From NCBI GenBank assembly GCA_043101845.1, contig JBICHN010000004.1:124001-188000 (forward strand): a stretch of DNA of 64,000 nucleotides. Reading direction: 5' to 3'. Shown one piece after another: positions 27,192 to 37,129 of this stretch; positions within the stretch are counted from its first letter, which is position 1; each line of letters begins with the position of its first letter. The translations under genes and the position numbers were made by a program. The notes below the pieces were generated by a model. The model saw only the letters and a list, made by a program, of their open reading frames with translations, did no database searches and had not been told where the DNA came from. The stretch is from JBICHN01 sp043101845 (lineage in GTDB: Bacteria > Planctomycetota > Phycisphaerae > Phycisphaerales > UBA5793).

Positions 27192-27220
27192 TTGACATTC
27201 CATCCCCACCGCTTTATTTT
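27192..27220 (+). promoter_or_regulatory. predicted dnaA promoter
   Basis: Perfect -35 TTGACA (27192-27197), 17-base spacer, -10 TATTTT (27215-27220), 127 bases before the dnaA start and outside any coding region. Confidence 0.7.
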
Positions 27221-27347
27221 CACCATGCTCCGCATCGCGCCGGGTGGGACCGTGTTCGGGCGCGACGCGGCGGCTGACGGAAGACGGATGAACGATTCAC
27301 TCCGGCGCGGTCGTGGCGCCGGCTTCTTGACGGACTGAGGTCACTCA

Positions 27348-28829
27348 ATGTCCCGACCGGATCCCTCGATCTGGACTGATATCCTTGCGCACCTGCGCCA
27401 GCATCATGCGGCGCGCTGTCGACAGTGGTTCGAGAACCTCGAGGTCGTCGATCTCGGTCAGGGTGTGCTCACGATCTCCGTGCCGCAGCCGTTCCATCGC
27501 AGTTATCTCGAACGCGACTGCCGCGAGATGTTCAACGACGCGGCGCAGACGGTGACGGGTCGACTCGTCGCGGTGCGCTTCATCGCCGCGGACGGGGTCG
27601 TCGCGACGCCGAACGGCGCGGGACGCGCGTCACACGCGGCCGCGCCTTCGATGAATGACGGACATCACGCGGCGTCGGCCGCTCGAGAAGCGGAAGACGA
27701 ACCGGGCGCGGCGACGACCGCGACGGCGCGTCGCGACGGCGGCAATGTGATCCGCGCCCGCGCCGGAGATCCGGCTCCGGTCTCGTTCTCCCAGCCGCCC
27801 TACGACGACATGGTGCTCAACCCGGACTACACCTTCGAGAACTTCGTCGTCGGTCCGAACAATCGCCTCGCCCATGCCGCCGCGATCGCCGTGGCGCGTC
27901 AGCCCGCCGAGGCGTACAACCCGTTCTTCATCCACGGCGGCGTCGGGCTCGGGAAGACCCATCTTCTCCAGGCCATCTGCCAGTGCCTCCTCGAAGCCGA
28001 TCCCGGCACGCGGATTTACTATGTGTCCTGCGAGAGCTTTACGAATCAGTTCATCGAGGCCGTGCAGGCCGGACAGATGAACGACTTCCGGCATCGTTTC
28101 CGGGACATCGACATTCTCATGGTCGATGACATCCACTTCCTCGCCGGTCATGACCGCACCCAGGAAGAGTTCTTTCACACTTTCAACACGCTCTTCCAGA
28201 ACCGGAAGCAGATCGTCCTGAGCTCCGACGCGGCGCCGGAGGAGATTCCGACGCTCGAGGACCGGCTGCTCAGCCGCTTCAAGTCGGGTCTCGTCGCGGC
28301 GATCGACAAGCCGGGCTACGAGACGCGCCTCACGATCCTGCGCAATAAGTCCGAGATGCGGGGGCTGAAGGCCGACGACGAGGTCCTCTGCTACATCGCC
28401 CACCGGATCGACTCGAACATCCGCGAACTCGAAGGGGCGCTCACGCAGTTGCAGGGCCTGTCGATGGCGACGAGCCGCGCCATCGATCTCGAACTCGCGA
28501 AGGAAGCGCTCGGCGACCAGGACGCCGGCGCGCGGCCGGCCGTCGTCACGATTCAGAACATCATCGGCGCCGTGAGCCAGCAGTACGACATCAAGCCGTC
28601 CGAGCTCCTCTCGAAGCGTCGACACAAATCCATCGCCCACCCGCGGCAGGTCGCGATGTACCTCGCGCGCGAGCACACGAACCACAGTCTCCAGGAGGTC
28701 GGCGCCTACTTCGGCGGCCGCGACCACACGACGGTGCTCCACGCGGTGTCGAAGATCAAGACGAAGCGTGGCGAGGATGAGAGTCTCGATCGTGTGATCA
28801 AGGCGATCGAATCGGTCCTGAACAGTTAA
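27348..28829 (+). CDS. dnaA: chromosomal replication initiator DnaA
   Basis: Replication initiator, 493 aa. Domain I spans about residues 1-90; a low-complexity Ala/Glu linker (about 95-150) follows. The AAA+ core has Walker A GGVGLGKTH near residue 197, Walker B ILMVDDIHFLAG, and the arginine-finger region LLSRFKSGL. Domain IV ends with the DnaA-box-binding helices HPRQVAMYLAREHTNHSLQEVG and the signature GRDHTTVLHA. GAGG precedes ATG 27348, and a good sigma-70-type promoter lies upstream. dnaN does not follow; mutM lies downstream in the opposite orientation. Two DnaA-box sequences lie just downstream (28898 and 29249). Confidence 0.98.
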   Translation: MSRPDPSIWTDILAHLRQHHAARCRQWFENLEVVDLGQGVLTISVPQPFHRSYLERDCREMFNDAAQTVTGRLVAVRFIAADGVVATPNGAGRASHAAAPSMNDGHHAASAAREAEDEPGAATTATARRDGGNVIRARAGDPAPVSFSQPPYDDMVLNPDYTFENFVVGPNNRLAHAAAIAVARQPAEAYNPFFIHGGVGLGKTHLLQAICQCLLEADPGTRIYYVSCESFTNQFIEAVQAGQMNDFRHRFRDIDILMVDDIHFLAGHDRTQEEFFHTFNTLFQNRKQIVLSSDAAPEEIPTLEDRLLSRFKSGLVAAIDKPGYETRLTILRNKSEMRGLKADDEVLCYIAHRIDSNIRELEGALTQLQGLSMATSRAIDLELAKEALGDQDAGARPAVVTIQNIIGAVSQQYDIKPSELLSKRRHKSIAHPRQVAMYLAREHTNHSLQEVGAYFGGRDHTTVLHAVSKIKTKRGEDESLDRVIKAIESVLNS

Positions 28830-29156
28830 CCGGTTTTGCGAACGGCGCCTTACGAGCATGAACGCCCGAATCGGTGACTCATGCGCGCCGGATTTCGTGT
28901 GGACAAACTGTCTGATCAATGGCGCCGGCGTGGACGCTCCGGCCGGCGGGACACGCGCCGATCGACCTGAACCGAACCGCGGCCGAACGGCTCAAGTCGC
29001 GAATGTCAGCGCCGCCGGCGCCCCGAATCTTCCGCGCGACAGGTTGAGAACAAATCACATCGCCTGAAAGTCACTGTGGTGAAACTGGTTAGATGGCCAA
29101 GGACCGTTCCATCCACAGATTAACAGCGCTTAACCCTGAGAGGAGGAGTTTTCTCT
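28830..29156. other. dnaA-mutM intergenic region, candidate origin
   Basis: No gene is seen in these 327 bases. A DnaA-box variant TGTGGACAA lies at 28898-28906, and a weaker ATCCACAG site at about 29111. A perfect box TGTGGATAA lies just beyond, at 29249-29257 inside the mutM 3' end. An AT-richer stretch (about 29146-29170) separates them. Location next to dnaA makes an origin possible, but boxes are few. Confidence 0.35.
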
Positions 29157-30143
29157 TTAACTCTTCTTATCAGTACGGCGCCTGGCGACAGGCCGGTCAG
29201 GGCGCGCCGAATGAACGCCGATGGCGCGAACCCCGTCTGTGGGTTGTGTGTGGATAAGTCCGTTCGGCCGCGGTTGACAGTTCGGGCAGAAAACGGTCGT
29301 CCGCTGGGCGAGCGTGAAGGACGCGAGTCGTTCGCCACATCGATAGCACGGCTCCCCCGCGCGGCCGTAGACCTCGAGGCGTCGCTGAAAGTCGCCGCGT
29401 CGGCCGGCGCCGTCACGGTAATCGCTGAACGAGGTCCCGCCCGCCTCGATCGACGCCAGGAGGCGTTCGCGCAGTCGAACGAGGATGCGGTCGACTTCAT
29501 CGCGCGAGAGCGAACACGCGGGCCTGAGCGGCGACACACGGGCCGTGTAGAGCGCTTCGTCGGCGTAGATGTTCCCCACGCCGGCGATGATGAACTGATC
29601 GAGAAGAGCGGTCTTGATCGCTCTCCGCGTCTTTGTCAGCGCGTCGGCGAGCTCGGAGGATGAGATCGAGAGCGCATCGGGGCCGAGTCGGTTGAGATCG
29701 GTGTCGCGGGCCGTCTCGAAGGAGGGATAGGCGAAGAGCCCTCCGAAGCGTCGCGGATCGCGAAAGAGCAGCCGCATCCGACGCGCGGGGTCGTCACATC
29801 CCTTTGTGTCGACCCTCCACATGACATGCACATGGTCGCGTCGCTCGGGCCGGGCCCCGGGCGGGAGCAGCGTGAGCTGGCCGGACATGCCGAGATGCAC
29901 GATGAGCGTGGGGCCTTCCCCTTCCGTCACGATGACGAGCCGCTTGCCGTGGCGGCGGAGCGATTCGACCCGAAGGCCGAGCAGGGCGGATCGTCTCAGC
30001 CGTGGCGACCGTGACGACCAGGCCTCGGATCGCAGGTTGCGGAAGACATCGGCCCGGTGAATGCGCAGGTCGGCGAAGCGGGCGCCGAGGAGTCCGGGCT
30101 CGAGCGATCGTCGAAGATGTTCGATTTCGGGCAACTCGGGCAT
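29157..30143 (-). CDS. mutM: formamidopyrimidine-DNA glycosylase
   Basis: Bifunctional base-excision repair enzyme removing oxidised purines (8-oxoG). The catalytic N-terminus PELPE follows Met directly, as required for the Pro nucleophile. LLDQFIIAGVGNIYADEAL forms the helix-two-turn-helix, and the C-terminal zinc finger is CYRCGERLASFTLAQRTTVF then CPNCQ. At 328 aa it is about 50 residues longer than typical, owing to an acidic insertion near residue 120 and a basic tail of about 36 residues after the finger. The DNA encoding that tail holds a perfect DnaA box, so the extension may reflect constraints of the adjacent replication region. Confidence 0.96.
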   Translation of the reverse strand: MPELPEIEHLRRSLEPGLLGARFADLRIHRADVFRNLRSEAWSSRSPRLRRSALLGLRVESLRRHGKRLVIVTEGEGPTLIVHLGMSGQLTLLPPGARPERRDHVHVMWRVDTKGCDDPARRMRLLFRDPRRFGGLFAYPSFETARDTDLNRLGPDALSISSSELADALTKTRRAIKTALLDQFIIAGVGNIYADEALYTARVSPLRPACSLSRDEVDRILVRLRERLLASIEAGGTSFSDYRDGAGRRGDFQRRLEVYGRAGEPCYRCGERLASFTLAQRTTVFCPNCQPRPNGLIHTQPTDGVRAIGVHSARPDRPVARRRTDKKS

Positions 30144-30314
30144 GGTTCAATCGTTTCAAGGAGTGAGCCGCGCGGCTTCCTTCGAGCCCGGATGGTAGCC
30201 GGGCGGCGCGGACGGTCGCCCGCGGCGAAGGGCGCGGGGCGCCGTCGGTATACTTCGTTACGCCGCGACGCGGCGTCGGAACGCACGCGAAGAGCGCCAG
30301 GCAAGGAGCAGCGC

Positions 30315-31397
<1,083 letters not shown>

Positions 31398-31492
31398 CGA
31401 CGATCGTCCGACCGGACGGGCGCCCTGCGCGCGCGACCGGTCGTCCTCATCGAACCCGACCCGCCGACCAGACACAGGAGCGGCGAACGAAG

Positions 31493-32446
31493 ATGGCCCG
31501 GTCCGACGCGATCACCGCGGAGCGCTACCTCGACCCCGAGTCGCTCGCCCGACTCGGCTCGTTCGATCTCCGCGCGAAGATGATCGTCGAGGGCATCCGC
31601 TCGGGCATGCACGAGAGTCCGTACCACGGCGTGAGCGTCGAGTTCGCGCAGCACCGCCCGTATGTGCAGGGCGATGACCTCCGCCACCTCGACTGGAAGG
31701 TCTTCGGCCGCTCCGACAAGCTCCACCTCAAGCAGTTCGAGCAGGAGACGAACCTCGATGTCGTGCTCCTCGTCGACTCGTCGGGGTCGATGTCGTTCGG
31801 TTCGCTCAAGGTCGAGGTCGAAGGCGGCGAGCGGACCTGGACGAAGTTCGATCACGCGACGAGCACGGCCGCGGCGATCTCGTACCTCGCCGTTCAGCAG
31901 CAGGACCGCGTGGGCATGGTCGTCTTCGCCGACGGGATCCGCACGATCGTCGCGCGTTCGAGCGCGCGGGGGCACTGGCGCCAGCTCGTGAGCGCGCTCA
32001 ACACGCACACCGTCGAACATCCGACGAATCTCGCCCGCTGCGTCGACCAGACACTCGGCAAGGTGTCGAACCGCGTGCTCATGGTCATCGTAAGCGACTT
32101 CTTCGATGACCTCGGCCTCGTGCGCACCGCGTTCGCGCGGGCGCGCCATCGCGGACACGACATCATCGCGCTCCAGACGCTCGACCGGCAGGAGATGCGG
32201 TTCGACTTTCGGAACGCGGCGCCGTTCGAAGGGCTCGAGTCCGAGGGCCGCGTCAATCTCGATCCGCGCTCGATTCGCAAGGAGTACCTCGCCGCGTTGC
32301 GCGAGCACTGCCGTGGCCTCGAGAGCGTGGCGCGGTCGTTCGGCTTCGACTACCAGCGTTTGGACACGCACGAGCCGATCGGCCCGACGCTGAGCCACTT
32401 TCTCGCGCGGCGGGTGTCGTCGATGCGAAAGGGGCGGCGTCGATGA
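31493..32446 (+). CDS. DUF58 / VWA domain protein
   Basis: MoxR partner of 317 residues. The DUF58 motif VEFAQHRPYVQGDDLRHLDWKVFGRSDKLHLKQFEQETN is visible in the N-terminal third, followed by a VWA MIDAS sequence LLVDSSGSMSFGS near residue 95. The rest of the VWA fold includes MVIVSDFFDDL. No transmembrane segment is present, unlike many DUF58 proteins. AGGAG upstream of ATG 31493 is the ribosome site, and the stop overlaps the next start by four bases. Likely substrate or adaptor for the MoxR ATPase upstream. Confidence 0.92.
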   Translation: MARSDAITAERYLDPESLARLGSFDLRAKMIVEGIRSGMHESPYHGVSVEFAQHRPYVQGDDLRHLDWKVFGRSDKLHLKQFEQETNLDVVLLVDSSGSMSFGSLKVEVEGGERTWTKFDHATSTAAAISYLAVQQQDRVGMVVFADGIRTIVARSSARGHWRQLVSALNTHTVEHPTNLARCVDQTLGKVSNRVLMVIVSDFFDDLGLVRTAFARARHRGHDIIALQTLDRQEMRFDFRNAAPFEGLESEGRVNLDPRSIRKEYLAALREHCRGLESVARSFGFDYQRLDTHEPIGPTLSHFLARRVSSMRKGRRR

Positions 32447-34695
32447 CCTTCGTGCATGTCGGCCTCGCCGTCGCCGGATTCGCCGCGGTCGCGATCCCGA
32501 TCATCATCCACCTCTTCTTCCGCCGCCGGCGGAGGCCCGTCGAGTGGGGCGCCATGCGCTTTCTGCTCGAGGCGTATCGCAAGTCGCGCCGGCGCGTGCG
32601 GCTCGAACAGTGGCTGCTGCTTGCCCTCCGCTGCCTGCTCATCGCCCTCATCGGCGCCGCGCTCGCGCGGCCGATTCTCCAGGACATCGACTGGCGTCTC
32701 GCGCAGGGCGGGCGGCATGTGTACCTTCTCGTCGACAACGGGCTTGCGTCGGCCGCCGAGAACGCGGACGGCGTCGTGGCGCTCGAGCGGCATCGCGCGA
32801 TGGCGAAGTCGATCCTCGCGGCGCTTGGACCGTCGGATCATGTCGCGCTCTTCGCGCTCGGCGAACCGGTCGAGGCGCTCATCGATCCTCCGGTGGTCGA
32901 CCACTCGTCGGTCGGCCGCATGATCGAAGAGCTGCGCCCGCTCGACTCGGCGACGAACATACCCGCGGCGCTCGAGCGACTGCGCGAGTCGCTCGAAGCC
33001 GGGTCCGACGAGACGGGGCCGGTGGTCGTGTATCTCCTGAGCGATCTCTACGCGGGCTCGGTCGACTTGAACGCGGCGCTGCCCGATCTGCCGGCGACGC
33101 GCGAACGGACGCTCGCGCTGCTCGCCGCGCCGCCGCGCGACGAGCCGATTTCGCAGACGCAGGTGCTCGCGGTGGCGCCGGACCGCCCGCTCGTGCTCAT
33201 CGGATCGGGCGGCGAATCGGAACAGGTGTCAATCGCGCTGCGGCGCGTCGGCGCCGTGGGCGACGCCGGTGTGGTCGCCGTGCGCCTCGAGGCGGGCGAG
33301 GGCCAGGCCATCGCGAACGCGGTCGCGCGATTCGATCCGGGCGAGTCGGAGACGACGATCGACGCGCGGCTTCCGCTCGGCTCGCTGCCGCCCGGCGCGA
33401 CGACGATCACCGCGTCGATCGACCGCGACGCGCTCGCCGCGGACAACCGACGCTACGCCGCGCTCGACGCGCGGCGGTCGTTGCGCGTCGCCGTCGCGGA
33501 TCGACTCGAGTTCGGCGATGGAGCCGGCATCGCGTCGTTTTCGAGCGGAGAATGGGTGCGCGTGGCGCTCAATCCCGGCGGACCTTCGCCGATCGAGGTC
33601 GAAGTCGTCGATCCGCTCGCGCTCGACGGGCCTTCGCTCCGCCGATTCGACGCGGTCGCGCTCACGCGTCCGGATCTTCTCAACGACGCGGGCTGGCGGT
33701 CCTTGCGTGAGTTCGTCGACGGCGGCGGGCTGCTCTGGCTCATGCCGGCCGAGCAGACGACCGCGGCGCTCTGGACGGATCGCGCCGCCGAGGCGCTCGA
33801 CCTTCCCTGGCGCTGGTCGCGCGAGGCGGTCGAATACCTCGATGAGAACGATCCGGATTCGCTCGGCCTCGCGCTCGCGAGCGAGCAGCCGTCGAGCCCA
33901 CTCTTCAGCATGTTGTCGGGCGAACTCGACCGGCTCGCGGCGCAGGTGCGCGTGTTCCGGGCGTTGCCGGTCGTCGAGGGCGTCGACGCGAGCGCCGTCG
34001 CGCTCAGGCTCGAAGACGACACTCCGTTTCTCCTCCACACGGCGCCGGACGACGCGCGCGGCGCGGTGGTGTACCTCGCGTCGGCTCCGACGCTTCAATG
34101 GACTTCGCTCCCGGCGAAACCGATCATGGTCGCGCTCGCGCAGGAAGTCGTCCGCCAGGGCCTCGGCGTCGCGCGGAGGGATGAAATCATCGTCGGCTCG
34201 CGCCCCCTGCTGCAGCTTCCGGTCAGCGCCGTGACGCTCGTCGGCCCCGGCGGATCGATCGCGCTCGAAACCGTCGAGAACGGATTGCGGCCGACCGAAG
34301 CGATCACGACCGCGGGCGTGTACCGCGCGATCGACGGCGCTGGACGGCGTGTCGCGACGCTCGTGGCGAATGTCAACCCTTCGGCCGGACGCACGGAGAC
34401 CGTTGGGCCGAGCGAGGCGCTGCAATGGTTGCTTGCGAGTGGTGATTGGCGCTATTTCGAGCCCGACGAGCCGGCCGCGGTCCTCGCCCAGGCGACGCGA
34501 CAGGCCGAAGTGAGTCTCTGGCTCCTCGCGATCGCGGTGCTCATCGGTGTCGCGGAGACAGCGCTCGCGCGATGGTTCAGTCACGCGTATCGAACGGGCG
34601 TCGCCGGCGCGTCGGACGATCGCGGCCTCGAGTCGACGGCCGACACGGCGGGCCGCCGCGCCGCTCCGGATGCGGAAGGAGGGACGACCGCGTGA
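32443..34695 (+). CDS. BatA-like aerotolerance-type membrane protein with VWA-like region
   Basis: A 750-residue membrane protein. The N-terminus matches the BatA/aerotolerance N-terminal domain: a first helix (VGLAVAGFAAVAIPIIIHLFF), an Arg-rich cytoplasmic loop (RRRRRPVEWGAMRFL) and a second helix (LLLALRCLLIALIGAALARP). A VWA-like domain follows (HVYLLVDNGLAS onward) though its MIDAS is degenerate (D-N-G rather than DxSxS). A second alpha/beta region (ALTRPDLLNDAGWRSLREFVDGGG, shortened here) resembles a class I amidotransferase-like fold, and a C-terminal helix (WLLAIAVLIGVAETALA) returns to the membrane. ATGA overlaps couple it to both neighbours. Confidence 0.85.
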   Translation: MTFVHVGLAVAGFAAVAIPIIIHLFFRRRRRPVEWGAMRFLLEAYRKSRRRVRLEQWLLLALRCLLIALIGAALARPILQDIDWRLAQGGRHVYLLVDNGLASAAENADGVVALERHRAMAKSILAALGPSDHVALFALGEPVEALIDPPVVDHSSVGRMIEELRPLDSATNIPAALERLRESLEAGSDETGPVVVYLLSDLYAGSVDLNAALPDLPATRERTLALLAAPPRDEPISQTQVLAVAPDRPLVLIGSGGESEQVSIALRRVGAVGDAGVVAVRLEAGEGQAIANAVARFDPGESETTIDARLPLGSLPPGATTITASIDRDALAADNRRYAALDARRSLRVAVADRLEFGDGAGIASFSSGEWVRVALNPGGPSPIEVEVVDPLALDGPSLRRFDAVALTRPDLLNDAGWRSLREFVDGGGLLWLMPAEQTTAALWTDRAAEALDLPWRWSREAVEYLDENDPDSLGLALASEQPSSPLFSMLSGELDRLAAQVRVFRALPVVEGVDASAVALRLEDDTPFLLHTAPDDARGAVVYLASAPTLQWTSLPAKPIMVALAQEVVRQGLGVARRDEIIVGSRPLLQLPVSAVTLVGPGGSIALETVENGLRPTEAITTAGVYRAIDGAGRRVATLVANVNPSAGRTETVGPSEALQWLLASGDWRYFEPDEPAAVLAQATRQAEVSLWLLAIAVLIGVAETALARWFSHAYRTGVAGASDDRGLESTADTAGRRAAPDAEGGTTA

Positions 34696-37007
34696 GCGAA
34701 TTCTGGCGCGCGCTGCTCGACCTCCAGCAGATTCCGGTCGACGCGCAGAACATCACGGTCGGTTGGGAGCGACCCTTTCCCGCGTGGATCTGGGCGCTCG
34801 CCATCTTCCTGCCCGGGCTCTACGCGTTCTGGAGCTACAGCGGGCTCACCGGACGGCGTGTCACGCGAGGGGCGCTCGCGGGGGCGCGGTTCCTGTTGCT
34901 CTTCGGTCTCGCGATTCTCCTCGCCGGTCCGACGCTCATCGTGCCGCGCGAACGCATTGAGCGCGACTGGGTCGTCATGCTCCTCGACCGGTCGGAGTCG
35001 TTGCGGATCGAGGACCGGGTCGATCCCGACACGGGCGAACGACTCTCGCGCGACGCGCAACTGCGTCGCGCCCTCGAGACGCTCGACCCGTCGGTCGCGT
35101 CGATCGCAGCGGACCACAACATCCTCTGGCTCGGCTTCGATGTCGGCGCGTATGAGTTGAGCGCCGGGGAGAACGGGGCGCTCGAGCTTGACGATCCCAG
35201 CGGGCAGCGCACTTCGATCGGCTCGGCGCTGGCGCAGACGACGCGGCGACTCGCGGCGCGACCGATCAGTGGTATCGTCCTCTTCAGCGATGGCCGCACG
35301 ACCGATCCGCCCGATCGCGGCGTGCTTCGCCGACTCCAGGCCGAGGCGGCGCCGGTGTTCACCGTGCCGCTCGGCTCGCCCGACCCGATCGGCGACTTCG
35401 CGATTGACCGCATCACGGCGCCGGACCGGGCGTTTACGCACGACCGGGTTCCGGTCGATGTGCGCATCGACCGCGTCGGCAGCGCGGGCGACGCGCTCGG
35501 CGGCCTGACCGTCGAACTCGTCGACGCGGCGACGGGCGAAACGCTTGACACGCGACGCGTCGAACCGGGCGAAGATCTCGATCAGGTCACGCTCGTCGCC
35601 GAGCCGTCGGGCGAAGGCGAGCGGCGCTGGCTCGTGCGGGTCGATCCGGACGATCCGGATCTCGTCGAACTCAACAACGAGCGCGAGATGCTCGTCGACC
35701 TCGTCGATCGGCCGTTGCGCCTCCTCTACATCGAGGGCTATCCGCGGTGGGAGTACCGGTGGTTGAAGGACCTTCTCCTGCGCGAGCGTTCGGTCGATCT
35801 CAGTGTCTATCTCGTTTCCGCCGATCGTGATTTCGCCCAGGAGGGCGACTCACCGATCACGCGCCTTCCCAACAGTCCGGAAGAGTTCGAGCCGTACGAT
35901 GTCATCGTGCTCGGCGATGTGCCGGCGTCGTACTTCACGCCCCGGCAGCTCGAAATGATGCGCGATCATGTCGCGGACCGGGGCGCGGGGCTGCTCTGGA
36001 TCGCCGGGCCGCGCGCGAACCCGCAGTCGTACACGGGGACCGCGCTCGCCGGCCTTGCGCCGATCCGTCTGCTCGGCGCGCTGCCGGCGATCGGGGAATC
36101 GATCACCATCGAGCCGACGCCGCTCGCCGAGCGTCTCGGCGTCCTCCGTCTCATGCAGGGCGACCAGAGCGCCTGGTCGTTCCTCGCCGATCCGCAAACG
36201 GGGTGGAACACGCTGCGCTGGGCGTGGCGCATCGATCCGTCGCTCCTCAAGCCGACGGCCGAGCCGATCGCCGTCACGGCGCAGACCTTCGGCGCCGACG
36301 GCGAGGCGCTGCCCGTCATCATCAACCTGCGCTACGGCGCCGGGCGGAGCATTCTCGTCGCGACGGACGAGATCTGGCGCTGGCGTTTCGGTCAGGGCGA
36401 TTACCTGCCCGAGCAACTCTGGCTGCAACTCGTGCGTCTGCTCGGGCGCGATCGACTCGCGCACGCGGGGCGCGACGCGGTGCTCAATGTCACGCCGCGC
36501 CGGGTCGAACTCGATCAGCCGGTGATCGTCGAGGTCGATGTGCGCGACGCGGCGCTGCTCGACCGGGCGCTGTCGTCGATGGGCGCCCTGCTCGTCGATG
36601 ACGAAGGGGTCGAGACGCCGCTCGAACTCACCCCGTCGTCGGAGGATCCCGCCCGGTTCACGACGACGGTCACGCTCGATCGTCCGGGCGAATGGCGCGT
36701 GCGGGTCGACGATCCGGCGCTGCGCGGACTCGAACTCGCGGCCCCGATCTCCGTCGCGCGGCCCGACGACGAGCTGCGCCAGCCGCAGACGGATCACGAA
36801 GGTCTCGCGCAGCTCTCCGACCTCACCGGCGGCCGCGTGTTGACGCCCGACGACTTCGCCGAATTACCCGACATGCTCCCGAACCGGAGCGTGCGGACGC
36901 CGATGGACATCACCGAACCGCTCTGGGACACGCCGTTGTGTCTTGCGATCTTCGTGATTCTGCTCACGATCGAGTGGATCGGTCGTAAGTTCATACGGCT
37001 GGTATGA
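34692..37007 (+). CDS. membrane protein with VWA and glutamine-amidotransferase-like domains
   Basis: Predicted 771-residue membrane protein starting at GTG 34692, whose GTGA overlaps the upstream stop. Two N-terminal helices (WIWALAIFLPGLYAFW and FLLLFGLAILLAGPTLIV) precede a VWA-type domain with MIDAS-like DRSESLRI and a second strand GIVLFSDGRTTD. After beta-rich linker regions is a class I amidotransferase-like domain (LLYIEGYPRWEYRWLKDLL then YDVIVLGDVPASYFT and GAGLLWIAGPRA) without a convincing catalytic Cys. A C-terminal helix (LCLAIFVILLTIEWIG) ends the protein. It is paired with the BatA-like protein in this operon type. Confidence 0.82.
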   Translation: MSEFWRALLDLQQIPVDAQNITVGWERPFPAWIWALAIFLPGLYAFWSYSGLTGRRVTRGALAGARFLLLFGLAILLAGPTLIVPRERIERDWVVMLLDRSESLRIEDRVDPDTGERLSRDAQLRRALETLDPSVASIAADHNILWLGFDVGAYELSAGENGALELDDPSGQRTSIGSALAQTTRRLAARPISGIVLFSDGRTTDPPDRGVLRRLQAEAAPVFTVPLGSPDPIGDFAIDRITAPDRAFTHDRVPVDVRIDRVGSAGDALGGLTVELVDAATGETLDTRRVEPGEDLDQVTLVAEPSGEGERRWLVRVDPDDPDLVELNNEREMLVDLVDRPLRLLYIEGYPRWEYRWLKDLLLRERSVDLSVYLVSADRDFAQEGDSPITRLPNSPEEFEPYDVIVLGDVPASYFTPRQLEMMRDHVADRGAGLLWIAGPRANPQSYTGTALAGLAPIRLLGALPAIGESITIEPTPLAERLGVLRLMQGDQSAWSFLADPQTGWNTLRWAWRIDPSLLKPTAEPIAVTAQTFGADGEALPVIINLRYGAGRSILVATDEIWRWRFGQGDYLPEQLWLQLVRLLGRDRLAHAGRDAVLNVTPRRVELDQPVIVEVDVRDAALLDRALSSMGALLVDDEGVETPLELTPSSEDPARFTTTVTLDRPGEWRVRVDDPALRGLELAAPISVARPDDELRQPQTDHEGLAQLSDLTGGRVLTPDDFAELPDMLPNRSVRTPMDITEPLWDTPLCLAIFVILLTIEWIGRKFIRLV

Positions 37008-37129
37008 GGTTTTCGCGGTCGCCGGGGACCCGTTTCGTGGGTCGCGCGGCCGGGATGACCGATTAGAATCAAGATGCGAAAGGACGCCGCGCGCGGGGCG
37101 CGTCCGTTCGAACGAAAGGCCGAACCGGC

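Noticed and set aside
29122..29134. Thirteen-base match AACAGCGCTTAAC shared between 29122-29134 and 50177-50189, upstream of an aminopeptidase and after dnaA.
   Set aside because: Matches of this length are expected by chance many times in 64 kb with two strands, and the contexts differ.
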